This document shows positions 9,401-16,694 of a DNA stretch of 64,000 nucleotides, in pieces (within the stretch, counting starts at the first letter, position 1; the number at the start of each line of letters is the position of its first letter). The notes beneath the pieces were generated by a model, which worked only from the letters and a program-made list of their open reading frames with translations, did not search any database and was not told the DNA's origin. The position numbers were made by a program, and so were the translations under genes. The stretch is from Chitinophaga fulva (lineage in GTDB: Bacteria; Bacteroidota; Bacteroidia; Chitinophagales; Chitinophagaceae). Where the stretch lies: contig NZ_JABBGC010000001.1 of NCBI RefSeq assembly GCF_012927205.1, positions 2,666,810 through 2,730,809 on the forward strand, given 5' to 3'.

Positions 9401-12350
9401 CATCGCAGCACGATTCAACTTCAATACTGCCCTTGGCGCCGCAGACCAACAGCTTGCTACGCTGAATGTGAATACGCCGGGAACGCTGATGCCGAACATC
9501 GATCTCGTGATACCGGTAAGCGGAACAAACTACACCGTTAATACAGGCACTGATCCATCATTTGCCTCCGTATTGAAATCACTGCAACAGCAGGTTTCGT
9601 CCGCCACGCTGGCTGATATGGTGAACGCCATTGGTGGAGAATCGAACAAACTGAATCCTGGTGGATTGTTCGTGTGTCCGCCGGCGTTATTGGCGCAAAC
9701 AACTGCTCCGCAATCAATACAGCATGTATACAATGTGAGCGCCGCCGCGTTTGCATTGGCCAATACCGCAGTTCAAAACCTGATTGCCTCCAATGTGGAA
9801 TTGAAGGCTACAGACCCGGAAGGCAAGATCGTTAGCATCAATACTGCCGATAATGATACGTTCAACAGCCTGATTACCCGCTTTGCGGAAGCGAAAGTAT
9901 TATTAAGCGCCGATGAAATTGTGAATGCCAATCCCACTGCCATGTTGTTTAAACAGCATGCAGTGGCATTCCTGCCGCCGGCACAGGTGAACTTCCCGGT
10001 AAACATCGGGGAGGGAGGGCCATATGCCGTGCCTGTTGGTCCACTGCAGGTTGCTGTCCGCCTGTTGCGTCCCGCTTCTCTCATTTACCCGGGTTTTGAA
10101 ACGCCGCATGGAATAGGGCCCGTTGAAATGGCGGAATCTGATTTCCCGGCGCCGGTAAACAGCAAGGATGCCAAAGGCAGCCTCACTTATAATCAGTTCA
10201 TAGACGATATGATCAAAGCGTTGCCCAAGCTGCGGTTAGGCACCGGCCAGATAACCGGCGTGGTGCAGGACTTGTGGCAGGTGGAATTTGATGATAACGG
10301 TATTAAAAGTGTTGCGCTCAAAGGTGCTACCACTGTTAATGGTCAAAAACAACCGCGGTTCTTTGCACTGATGCCGTTGTACAGTAACCTCGTTACCCGT
10401 CCGGTACTGGTGGCGCCACTGAATACCAACGGAACACTCGGCACACCGCAGAACATATCGTACCAAAGCATCGATGTGGAACTGTGGGCACGCAGGTTCC
10501 TCGAAGACATGGACCGCTTCCTGTCAGGCCCTTATGCCATGGCTGTGTACAACAATGCCGCTATCCGGGACCAACTGAAAACGGTCATGAACGCCAAGGC
10601 TACGATGATACCCAGGATAGCGGCAGGACTGAATACTGTGCTGGACGTCACTGATCCCGGCAAACAACCGGCACTCATCAGCGCTGTAGATGCTATGACA
10701 CAAATGCTGGGCATCAGCCTGGCCAATACTTACGAAGCATCTGTACTGGTGCAGTACGACTCCGCCGTGGATTCAGCATGGCAAAAGAGCTTGGGCCTTA
10801 AACCGGCCAACCTGTATGGGCAGGCAGATATTAAGACCGCCGGTGGCGGATCGGTCCCGGGCCTCACTATCATGGCGGCGAAAACAGATCTCTCCAAGGC
10901 TGCTTCTTATGTGAACTTCCTGCTGCTGCTGGACAACCCGGCATTCCATAAAGATGTTTCCGGCTCGTTTGTGTACAACCTATCGAATCTTGAGTTCAAT
11001 ATCAATAGCAATAACGTACCGCAAAACTACAATGCATCAGACTGGCTCACATTTACGCCATTGCTGACCAGCGCCACGAAGCCCGCGGCCTTGCAGGACA
11101 CCGATCCCGGAAATGTAGACGTGCCCATTCCGTTGAGAAACTTCCCTGAGCTGCCCAAAATAGTAGTGCAGCAGGTGGTACAAAGTTATCCCGATGGGAC
11201 GCAGGACGCCAGTAAGCTGGGTTTGTGGAACTATGAATTTGTATACACGCACCAGCATGCGGAGCAGGATTATGTGATGATAAAAGCAGAATTTAACCTG
11301 AGCCCTGGCGATCAGCTGAACGCGTTGACTACACAACCGAGAGACCTGTTTACAGAGCTTGCGCAGTATATGAATGTGGCTGATCAACTGTGGGGGCTGC
11401 TGCAGGCATTGACTGATAAAGAGAGCACACAAGACCCTGCCAGTGTTGCCAACGCAGTAGGCACATTTGCCACGCTGGCAGCTAATGTGGCGGAGTATTG
11501 GTCTACACGGTTGAAATCTTCAGACTTCTATACTCATCCGCAGGATTTGATGGTATCCCAGGCCAGCTATTCATTTAATGCAAGGGTAGCGTACCGTGCA
11601 AATAATGACCTGAACGAGCTAACACTGACCAGGCTGGATGCAACGCCAGGCCCCAACAATACCTGGCCCGAAGTGCATGTGCAGATACCCACTACCGGTT
11701 TATTCATCAAGCTGGAGATGCAAGCCCCGCAACAGAATGCTGTGGCGTACCTGGTGCCCGCGGAAATCGCTATTCCACCCGTGGCCTGGCCGGTATTTAA
11801 AATTGTATGGCCTGATCTGAATCTGGCGGCAGTGCAGAACGCACGTACACAAATGAACGTACAGCGGAACCAGAACCTGCTGGACAACGTACCTACTAAC
11901 CAGGCTTTCATTTTCACGACAGATACCATTATTGCCCCCAGTGTCATTACACCGCTGAATAATTTCAGCAAGCGTGTTAATATCAACTCATTGGGCAATA
12001 CTCTTACTGATGCATTGAATGCATGTTTTGCTGCCTTGTTTGGAAGCGGTATGTCGGGGCAAAAAGTAACTTTTGAGCTACGGTATGGTTTTGAACTGGT
12101 GCCGCCTTCCGGTGAAGCGGATGAAGGACTGGTGACGTACCTGCCGATTGGATTGTACCCTAATCAGACATTATCAGCAAATACGGCGGCTGCTTTGAAC
12201 ACGGTGGTACAAACATGGAAGGGCATTAATAACCCGGTAGAAAAAGGAGGGGAGTGGGTGTTCTCCATGAAGCTGTATTCGCAGGTCAGCAGCAGTGCGT
12301 ATTCATTGATGAATATTGAACATTTGGTGTATAAGATACAGGCAAATTGA
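432..12350 (+). CDS. Giant (3972 aa) beta-rich protein with multiple LysM-like modules
   Basis: This one uninterrupted frame fills 11.9 kb. The N-terminus (MSATSVYKALNAAI) is polar and shows no signal peptide. Residues ~1-1200 are dominated by alternating hydrophobic/polar beta segments and Gly/Asn turns, with module-like phrases such as LSLTGFLLLPD recurring in variant form; ~1000-1200 are the most hydrophobic and Ala/Gly/Ile rich. From ~1540 on, LysM-like modules (a GDT/ADT turn, helix, then N-x-(N/T)-P and a final hydrophobic strand) are visible near residues 1545-1580, 1752-1785, 1889-1928, 2015-2063, 2920-2970 and 2975-3028, with weaker ones near 1613-1670, 2680-2727 and 3130-3185. The last ~700 residues are unassigned. 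The overall plan recalls DUF6603/LysM proteins, from memory and unverified. Upstream gene is 14 bp away, downstream AsmA-like gene 38 bp, suggesting one operon. Possible roles are a cell-wall-associated or exported giant protein, or a cargo of a contractile or other export system; none is shown by the sequence. Confidence 0.85.
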   Translation: MSATSVYKALNAAISNNSIDLWTTANNSTDLSGLVPVMGLFGIKSSYILTNVELIMLPSGTSVQLTGSGSFTGSTAYPVIATMRYVQEGNVFSLALAVKTDWVFSNFFSPLPPTKMQVPAIVEGVTWYDSILTDMKVGSAEFSGASGATSLSLTGFLLLPDENQPDKKYLLDKTPMIGPWPLRISGTVTMPDANRTYPLMDINATGSATVIDAASEPGVQGPQPIALINPGLNFVIASLTPPQPGITAFSTVYLYGDFAIGKIQGRIQTIILSTNDVWNFVVLFKKETASLVQGLAELVGIFGVDLPIPMNFPVLSDFYIAEVDMDLLNSGTDQFPVFSLNAFGMTIRSDKTWDPPVPFVTISKVGTHWVWTWSEVLNDSGDYVKEHVVTGSVFGTMNFGSKGSTVIVIPPSPYDPNSRKELVVLDDQTVSFDLNMSLPNLIINGTLAKDSYIPIGSAFAYFFGSSGPSTGLQKMNVTKLKFSADPLGQNYFATAGIFFGDPAHPDAVQGWEINLFIATILVEGMEFDIALNNGKISGSLSGVFYLKQGSPDNYNLPRFLISAEYPVQDPETPQGWTLSGKLYEGTYIDLVDLVQRFIYGEGHTKPDWIPDLLVDRLYATFVTGSKKDGVQVVKPSYTFGATISARWEPTIFDTQLKINASASIDMQKPATSDKATGKISGMFSVNKIRLTAALTFGVPEATYLFKVEFDNIWLQATTSWRGEQNNRHQVVSLQLGGVTLGDILEYLVNLAAPTLGFKLDSPWDVLKQIDLSRFVLTIDPKENIVEFVFNAKVDLVIAQLDSIGVRYSRQSGQGKVDMILTGSFMGQRYTDDKPLSWDVVNDPPPSVPGQGQSLIDLRYLGLGQRVTFMGDTPNTVAESIAKLRKDMTPPPSEGSPMPDTMEYSAESQWLIGLDVTLMNTVDLGFIFNDPKLYGLSIALGGERAGALAGLKFEILYKKITDEIGMFRIEFQVPDMFRTIQLGVVTITLGIVVIEIYTNGNFKIDLGFPYNRNFARSFSLQAYIFIGRGGFYFGLLNGDTSTQVPRISNGTFSPVIELGIGIAAGVGREIRAGILSGGAYVELQVIFQGVLAWFNPSSNGSASVTYFKCQGVAALYGKIYGSVDFAVVKVSVTLEAYAQISIIYESCQPMLITLTAAVSAKASIKILFIRIHFSFSVKLEIQFVIGSAQPTPWILSNNNGSSKSLLASQGHVPVAYRSKQNFYLRNNKYRRLKAMRVTHDVAVKRMRALGVVVGDVDSGYVLNWKPGDKVFGDSPRKAHLTLLPAFTVADVPVNWNDTIPDNTNPNYRSAFVLFADTGMSPTATDAATCAIRSSAHSGMTANDNDTSLLAADILTQGLLLYTINALPRDAGEGNNITAGQIQLLLEQLDMPDTMTSGLSITDLATFFSTNINLWISGDTDPRPDEKSAMVLPMPPFLSWTSPQGGNIDFNTKNKIGPWYEWEISKLLGAYFPVGDETGGRPSEDNPAKYESFTSFMFRDFCLMVIQNGVQEMQKHLDNTTVTVQDIQGVVQNLEQVAASLPTATVVYIICSGDTVESVAEHLGATPEELLFLNATLPAILRDSDVGTSINVILGVAPEILGLDNADKPFSINQCVLGTLVHQAATDETLNSIATLFQVSSVADMLGYHDPAFPGLSSGNNILKAGAKFDLPQRTFENAPADFVQLRTAGAFFVRYIDLTILIDTPLPEMANWYAQVIAELNKPLLDTLFPSQPVPATVELPPGHSLSVPNAYHIAYKDAGNTNSYTTIAGDTLERIGFALAFQQDFSTTTPPGVPQWPAFRAAVTAAGAQSWNIPAQQGVIVEAGSTIESLTRQLIIDASWTNTNPLSPATGIWTYNWTNVAIWIGPANILALVASITVPNAKTAVFDQGTLNFTVLSNTYGLPVTDAATRLKKVPGLFAKDTILLVKHLPAQDIDVLINAILTGDSFASIVNQSSRMLMSGLRLPGLKEDQGHVVADPATPLPLYDLTGQQFSVAVNKDQPADTALSLILSSEQSWIELFSSITVQAGQTLAQLEQTYPNLLTYNPGLNENTFKVGMVLLTATTTTLNYSYTNQNILDASPATGLSVVAVPPTLTAPSAMQIKGTVPRTYGLEHRIELQSPVTLPIPQVQGQPNVTGNPGLWMLPPDLIDKALARVATQYEILATQQGSPAGNEAIQLDNSTFGAIIPFKMKRLDDESTQFSLIGVDTDKRDELLLLSSWLQSQAPGDKTVAYLLLSPAPDATNTAGLTVLANDPAKAFLVKTNLSTISMPPSLLMDAPEGPVPDPGYFASMSSLANFLVLLWEGSVVGGTGYYFSPGVKLPGSAFDQQGNIVLQLLVIAGTQQAVAPNGRSLLPFNNCALIGPGADSAQLSIYIESNGSTDPSETVTQALVPPGNVGFEFLTKNPDTLTLDDKEKLLKTMYSLMAFSVASQAGSPFEAQPSGMPVVPDPSDGVQSAPWQKARAYRKAKAAGILQDEPEKPYWQYSQVMPVSRFIKPGTQLAAPEVNGLPPSKDDPYQGFGTEATLPTANFVFGFGDVLGNRTGANGTGQGTTPIKVGYTDNMVGVGDWPSTARYFTVQKVNSNAQLTAVVAPRPSELMPSPSQSGDVNKDQITQQQQKYGQSYYQLIQPGMNAWLVSSLNFIADPDYGNKGVQIDINPLWRFAAGSYAVTYSLGMLSSAKPVGCATPGDIITKYGVRYAELAMANADTLVDELFGSTLPVVPAYYPFVEHLSITDMAALPPKGWPAPAPAALLTNNDTQLLKIGAVLTIPAKTISTGASYPTHSMQTLATDNYTRVSDLSTVNSGQPILQEGFEFAVEVDDDTEVVVTVDVVNNSFNKVIALFANAGVNITVEALADQYKDIEGVLAKDKSLTVPTYVAQKENTLSENNSGVSVTDLVSNNLTTKDLFDPGALIYFGNFTNITASDTADTLRQFAERYACPMELLLKANPGFALPVSSKFVVPGTLSWPADTTLLRVPYTVAAADTLNDIAARFNFNTALGAADQQLATLNVNTPGTLMPNIDLVIPVSGTNYTVNTGTDPSFASVLKSLQQQVSSATLADMVNAIGGESNKLNPGGLFVCPPALLAQTTAPQSIQHVYNVSAAAFALANTAVQNLIASNVELKATDPEGKIVSINTADNDTFNSLITRFAEAKVLLSADEIVNANPTAMLFKQHAVAFLPPAQVNFPVNIGEGGPYAVPVGPLQVAVRLLRPASLIYPGFETPHGIGPVEMAESDFPAPVNSKDAKGSLTYNQFIDDMIKALPKLRLGTGQITGVVQDLWQVEFDDNGIKSVALKGATTVNGQKQPRFFALMPLYSNLVTRPVLVAPLNTNGTLGTPQNISYQSIDVELWARRFLEDMDRFLSGPYAMAVYNNAAIRDQLKTVMNAKATMIPRIAAGLNTVLDVTDPGKQPALISAVDAMTQMLGISLANTYEASVLVQYDSAVDSAWQKSLGLKPANLYGQADIKTAGGGSVPGLTIMAAKTDLSKAASYVNFLLLLDNPAFHKDVSGSFVYNLSNLEFNINSNNVPQNYNASDWLTFTPLLTSATKPAALQDTDPGNVDVPIPLRNFPELPKIVVQQVVQSYPDGTQDASKLGLWNYEFVYTHQHAEQDYVMIKAEFNLSPGDQLNALTTQPRDLFTELAQYMNVADQLWGLLQALTDKESTQDPASVANAVGTFATLAANVAEYWSTRLKSSDFYTHPQDLMVSQASYSFNARVAYRANNDLNELTLTRLDATPGPNNTWPEVHVQIPTTGLFIKLEMQAPQQNAVAYLVPAEIAIPPVAWPVFKIVWPDLNLAAVQNARTQMNVQRNQNLLDNVPTNQAFIFTTDTIIAPSVITPLNNFSKRVNINSLGNTLTDALNACFAALFGSGMSGQKVTFELRYGFELVPPSGEADEGLVTYLPIGLYPNQTLSANTAAALNTVVQTWKGINNPVEKGGEWVFSMKLYSQVSSSAYSLMNIEHLVYKIQAN

Positions 12351-12388
12351 GCCGTATTCAGCTAAGAAACAATACGTAATTTTGGCTG

Positions 12389-14509
12389 ATGCAAAGATTG
12401 TTTAAAATGCCCCGAAAGTGGTTGATGCTCATATACGGTGGCGTCGGAATACTCTTTGTACTCGTTGTTGCGAACCTCATTTTTAATCGTATCATTCAGC
12501 ATAACGTTAGTGAAAAACTACGGCATCTTTCTCCTGAGCTGAAAGTTAGTTTTTCATCTGTCAAAAGTAATCTGTTCACTTCGTCACTTGCATTGAATAG
12601 TCTTACCATAGATTACATACCAGATAGTAATGAACTTGGGCATCAACACGTTCTTCGTTTCTCAAAAGTTGAACTGAGTGGGGTTAATTTTCTGATGATG
12701 CTGTTTCGCCGGACACTTTCTGTCAATAATTTAAAACTCAGTAATGGAAAATTGAATCTGGACCAGTTCTTAATGAATAAAACAGATACTGCACGGAAAT
12801 CGCTGTTCGCTAATATGCCTTTCAATAGTATATCAGTCAGGCATTTTGAACTGACCAATATCCGGGTGTGGGAACATACAGTTCACGCCAATAAGCTGTT
12901 GCTAAGAGGGGATATCGGTGTGGATGAAATAAGTATCAATGATGTAAAGAAAGCATTCACTACAGAAAATTTTCATTTCGGGGCCATCAAAAGCAGCTTA
13001 TCCGAAATTAATTATGCGATACCGAATGCCTTTCATACGGTGATGATAAAGCGGATAACGGTAGACAGTCCCCGGGGAATAGCGCAGATAGATGCTATAA
13101 AGCTGATACCGCAATACAACAAATCTGAATTTTTCAGAAGGACAGATAATCAGCCCTTATATGTAGCGGCAAATATTACAGATGTCACTATTCTCGGATT
13201 GGATATCCGGCAATTGTTTGAAAAAAAACTGGTGGCCGAAAAAATAATTTTTAACCATCCGGATTTTGATATCTATAGTGAAGAGATCGGGTCAAAAAAA
13301 GCACTGTCGCGATCATTTCTTTTTATTGACCTGAAAAAAGATATTTCATCTATACAAACAGATTTGTTCAGGATAAATCACGCTAACATCACCTATCAGG
13401 GAACAACAGGGGATGAATTGAAACTACATGGAGATATAGAGTTGGGTAAACTGAAAGCCCGGATGACAGATAGTCTTTTCAATAATAGTGAAACTCATTT
13501 CAAAACGCTTACCTGTGCCTTGACTGATATTCAATCCGTTAATTCCGGTACTTATCAGAATATTCAAATAAAGAAGTTGGATGTTGATCAGAAAGGGATG
13601 CTGCAGGCTGCTTCCGTGAAGATTGGCCCGCAATACGACAAGTTTGAGGTAGGACGAAAAGTGGGCCACCAGGTAGATGTTGTTGACGCTGTCATCTCTG
13701 GGATAACAATAACCAAACTGGATATTATCAGGTGCCTTCAACAGAAGGTAATAGCTGAACAAATATGGATAAAAGAAAGCAATATCTGTATTTTCAGAGA
13801 CAGGAGGTTACCTCGTGTGTTACAATATAAACCATTACCGGTTTCATTTCTGAAGAGCATTCCGATTCATTTCCGGGTACACCATCTCAAGATGTCGGCG
13901 TCGACCTTGTTGTATGAGGAGTTTCCTAAAGACGGGTTACAAACGGGAAAACTGAAGGTAGAGAAATTTCAGCTTTCCTTGTCTCCGCTTATCAGCCACC
14001 CTAATCCATCCGATCCTGATCATATGGACTTGCATGTGGAAGGGGCTATAATGGGCTCAGGCGTCATCAGGACATCTGTTTATTTGCCGTTTAAACCTGA
14101 TAAAGATTATTATATCAGTGGAGCGATTGACAACCTGGATCTTACCAGCTTAAATTCATCAGCAGAAAACCTGGGTAATTTTCATATTGAATCGGGCCTG
14201 CTTAATAATTTATCATTTCAATTCAGCCTGAATGATGAAAAGGCCACCGGAAAGGTGGTTGGAGAATATCACAACCTGGTTTTGGACAAATTAAAAGGGC
14301 AATCCAAAAAGATAGCAAAGTTTCCATCTTTTATGCTGAAACATGTGATCATTCCTAAGAATAAGGATAAATCGCTGCCTGTGGACCGCCGCACGGGTGT
14401 GATCGATTATAGGTTTGACCATACCCGTTCTGTTTCCTTCTATTTGTTGAAATCATTGTTGTCCGGTATAGAAGCGAGTTTTACATTTGGATTTTTACTC
14501 CCGAAGTAG
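12389..14509 (+). CDS. AsmA/DUF748-like membrane-anchored protein
   Basis: The 706-residue product has one N-terminal membrane helix (about residues 12-34, WLMLIYGGVGILFVLVVAN) followed by a long periplasmic region of alternating beta strands. Phrases such as SFSSVKSNLFTSSLALNSLTI and VRHFELTNIRVW, repeated in varied form (SIRHFELTN, DAVISGITI), are the style of AsmA/TamB-type proteins, where repeated strands build a lipid-carrying groove under the outer membrane. That family assignment rests on pattern, not on an exact motif. The start chosen is the ATG at 12389, 38 bp after the giant gene. Base composition is more A+T rich than the giant gene, so the two may have different histories although they look co-transcribed. 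A role in envelope lipid traffic, or in handling the giant neighbour, is inference. Confidence 0.65.
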   Translation: MQRLFKMPRKWLMLIYGGVGILFVLVVANLIFNRIIQHNVSEKLRHLSPELKVSFSSVKSNLFTSSLALNSLTIDYIPDSNELGHQHVLRFSKVELSGVNFLMMLFRRTLSVNNLKLSNGKLNLDQFLMNKTDTARKSLFANMPFNSISVRHFELTNIRVWEHTVHANKLLLRGDIGVDEISINDVKKAFTTENFHFGAIKSSLSEINYAIPNAFHTVMIKRITVDSPRGIAQIDAIKLIPQYNKSEFFRRTDNQPLYVAANITDVTILGLDIRQLFEKKLVAEKIIFNHPDFDIYSEEIGSKKALSRSFLFIDLKKDISSIQTDLFRINHANITYQGTTGDELKLHGDIELGKLKARMTDSLFNNSETHFKTLTCALTDIQSVNSGTYQNIQIKKLDVDQKGMLQAASVKIGPQYDKFEVGRKVGHQVDVVDAVISGITITKLDIIRCLQQKVIAEQIWIKESNICIFRDRRLPRVLQYKPLPVSFLKSIPIHFRVHHLKMSASTLLYEEFPKDGLQTGKLKVEKFQLSLSPLISHPNPSDPDHMDLHVEGAIMGSGVIRTSVYLPFKPDKDYYISGAIDNLDLTSLNSSAENLGNFHIESGLLNNLSFQFSLNDEKATGKVVGEYHNLVLDKLKGQSKKIAKFPSFMLKHVIIPKNKDKSLPVDRRTGVIDYRFDHTRSVSFYLLKSLLSGIEASFTFGFLLPK

Positions 14510-14518
14510 TGTGTTTTC

Positions 14519-14550
14519 AGATCAGAGGCCCTGATCGGAGCCTCTGATCT
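14519..14550. terminator. Hairpin between convergent genes
   Basis: An 11-bp perfect stem (AGATCAGAGGC with GCCTCTGATCT) encloses a 10-base loop between the convergent AsmA-like and tail-fibre-like genes. Neither strand has a strong T run directly after it, so it is a possible but unproven bidirectional terminator. Confidence 0.45.
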
Positions 14551-14567
14551 GGATCATCGTCTGTATC

Positions 14568-15881
14568 TTATCTTTTTAACCTTTCTATTTCTTTACCTTG
14601 TTCCATCAGCAATTGTTGCTGGGCAGTTACTTTATTATTGAGTTCGATCAGGTGCAAAGTGAGTTCCTCTATTTTCTGTAGCAGCTTGGCCTGGGTTTCA
14701 CCGACATCAACGCCATTTGCTTTTACCTGTTCTTCTGATGGGATATCGGGTAAACGTTTGTTTTTCTTGATGAATGCCTCCGTTTCTGTTAAAGATGGCA
14801 GACGGTATCCATCTTGAAATACGAAGTCAGCCCATCCGGATTGGGTTACTTTGACTCTTGTTGCGGTAATCATTCCATTCACCGCCAGTTTGGACTGGGG
14901 GTTTTGAGTACCGATGCCTACGTTCCCATTCTGCGTAAGGCGGATTTCTGCTGTATTGGGAGTGGCTCCTGCTACCTTAAGAGATGTATAGTCGCCAACT
15001 GTTACATTATATCCATAAGACATCAGGATGTCATTCGGCAGCGTGCCTGTGAGTGCGCGGAAAATACCGCTTGAGGATTTAACATCTCCGTTCACCTCTA
15101 ATTTGGCTTGAGGGTTTTGAGAACCGATGCCTACATTGCCGCTCTGCATAAGGCGGATTTCTGCATTATTGGGAGCAGCTCCAGCTACCTTAAGGGAAGT
15201 ATAGTCACCAACTGTCAGATTATATCCATATGACATCAGGGTGTCATTTGGCAGCGTGCCCGTGAGCGCGCGGAAAATTCCGGTTGAAGATTTAATATCT
15301 CCACGCACCTCTAATTTGGCTTGAGGGTTTTGAGTACCGATGCCTACATTGCCGCTCTGCATAAGGCGGATTTCTGCACTATTGGGAGCAGCTCCTGCTA
15401 CCTTAAGAGAAGTATAGTCGCCAACTGTCAGATTATATCCATAAGACATCAGGGTGTCATTTGGCAGCGTACCCGTGAGCGCGCGGAAAATTCCGGTTGA
15501 AGATTTAATATCTCCACGTACCTCTAATTTGGCTTGAGGGGTAGTGGTACCGATGCCTATATTTCCGCCTTGTTTAACATACATTAAGGATGTGTTAAGG
15601 CCTGAGTTGTAAAACTCCCATCCTCCATTGGCATCCACAGAAGAGCAATCAAAGCGCAAAGTTCTGTAGGAGGCGTTAAGTGGTCTTATAAAATGGCTCT
15701 TTACCGTATATCCTGTTGACGCGTCAACACCTATGTTTAGGCCTTGATCATTACTGATGCCTATGCTCTTGGTGGTGGTACTTCCCTGTTCTGTGACGAG
15801 TTGTAGGTTCGGCGTTTGAGCGTCAGCATAGATATAGGACAATAGCAGGCTACAAAGGATAAATGGATGTTTTCTGTTCAT
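14568..15881 (-). CDS. Tail-fibre-like surface protein with three 71-residue repeats
   Basis: The chosen ATG at 15881 starts MNRKHPFILCSLLLSYIYADA, a plausible signal peptide cleaved after ADA; the frame extends 20 residues upstream but that part is not peptide-like. The mature protein (about 415 aa) contains the phrase GNVGIGT-NPQAKLEV several times, which in Bacteroidota marks phage-tail-fibre-like extracellular proteins. Three near-identical 71-residue units make up the centre. The C-terminus (GYRLPSLTETEAFIKKNKRL, then DVGETQAKLLQKIEELTLHL) is the usual conserved cap ending in a coiled coil for trimerisation. Adhesion or another surface role is likely from the family, the ligand unknown. 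It lies downstream of the LytTR pair on the same strand, 79 bp after the regulator stop, so it could be a target or operon member of that system. Confidence 0.8.
   Translation of the reverse strand: MNRKHPFILCSLLLSYIYADAQTPNLQLVTEQGSTTTKSIGISNDQGLNIGVDASTGYTVKSHFIRPLNASYRTLRFDCSSVDANGGWEFYNSGLNTSLMYVKQGGNIGIGTTTPQAKLEVRGDIKSSTGIFRALTGTLPNDTLMSYGYNLTVGDYTSLKVAGAAPNSAEIRLMQSGNVGIGTQNPQAKLEVRGDIKSSTGIFRALTGTLPNDTLMSYGYNLTVGDYTSLKVAGAAPNNAEIRLMQSGNVGIGSQNPQAKLEVNGDVKSSSGIFRALTGTLPNDILMSYGYNVTVGDYTSLKVAGATPNTAEIRLTQNGNVGIGTQNPQSKLAVNGMITATRVKVTQSGWADFVFQDGYRLPSLTETEAFIKKNKRLPDIPSEEQVKANGVDVGETQAKLLQKIEELTLHLIELNNKVTAQQQLLMEQGKEIERLKR
14875..15513 (-). repeat. Three tandem 213-bp repeats inside the tail-fibre-like gene
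   Basis: Unit boundaries fall at 14875, 15088 and 15301, and the next partial unit begins at 15514: an exact 213-bp period (71 codons), in frame. Units two and three differ from each other at only a few bases, the unit nearest the 3' end of the gene more. Such near-identity points to recent duplication or ongoing homogenisation, so copy number may vary among strains. Confidence 0.9.
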
Positions 15882-15960
15882 AGATATCAATTTTTGGCAA
15901 GATAGAAAAGAAACCATGATATCCCTATACGTTTTATCCACGTTGATAAGTTGTAACGGC

Positions 15961-16680
15961 CTATTTGCTCAGTAACCGTTTGTTCACCACCTGCATCAGT
16001 AATTCGCGCTGGCTGCGGCTTACGGGAAGGGTATGTCCGCCTGCCTGTACCATATTGCTGTCGAGTTTACTTATTTGATGAAGGTTGACAATATAGGATT
16101 TATGTATTCTCAGGAAGCTATCTGCCGGTAGTTGTTGTTCTACATTTTTAAACGTCAGGTAGGCGATGATTTTAGTATGGATAGTTTGGATGAGTACATA
16201 GTTCTGCATGCTTTCCACGAAAAGGATGTCAGACAGCATCACTTTTTCGTATACCTGTTTGTGTTTTACAAAGATGTAGTCCTTCACAGGGGGATTGAGG
16301 GTGGAGGCAGGCTGTTGGCGCATGGAAAAATAATCCTTTGCTTTCAGTACCGATTGGGTAAAACGTTGCAGGGAAAGTGGTTTCAGCAGATAGTCGAGTA
16401 CATTGAGGCGGAAGCCTTCCAGTGCGTAGTCCGGGTAGGCGGTCACCAGGATCGTCATCGGCGGGGTAGACAGTGTTTCCAGCAGATGCAGCCCGCTCAC
16501 TTTGGGCATATTAATATCGAGGAACATCAGGTCTATGGGCGTTGTCTCCAGCGTTTCCCGCGCTGATGCAACATTATTGGCGGTGGCAACCAGTGACAGG
16601 AAGTCAAATGTTTTGATATATTTTTTTAATCCTTCCCGGGCGAGTGCTTCGTCGTCAACGATGATACATTTGATTTCCAT
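15961..16680 (-). CDS. LytTR-family response regulator
   Basis: The 239-residue protein has an N-terminal receiver domain (about 1-120) with the acidic pair D9/D10, phospho-acceptor D55 in FLDINMP, T80 and K100 in LLKP. Residues ~135-236 form a LytTR DNA-binding domain, recognisable from DYIFVKHK, DILFVES-QNYV and FLRIHKSYIVNL. It should act as a cytoplasmic transcription factor activated by phosphorylation. The gene starts 14 bp after the sensor kinase stop on the same strand, so the pair is one operon and almost certainly one signalling system. The signal and the regulon cannot be read from the sequence; the tail-fibre-like gene downstream is a candidate target only by position. Confidence 0.93.
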   Translation of the reverse strand: MEIKCIIVDDEALAREGLKKYIKTFDFLSLVATANNVASARETLETTPIDLMFLDINMPKVSGLHLLETLSTPPMTILVTAYPDYALEGFRLNVLDYLLKPLSLQRFTQSVLKAKDYFSMRQQPASTLNPPVKDYIFVKHKQVYEKVMLSDILFVESMQNYVLIQTIHTKIIAYLTFKNVEQQLPADSFLRIHKSYIVNLHQISKLDSNMVQAGGHTLPVSRSQRELLMQVVNKRLLSK

Positions 16681-16694
16681 ACGGCAGTTTATTA

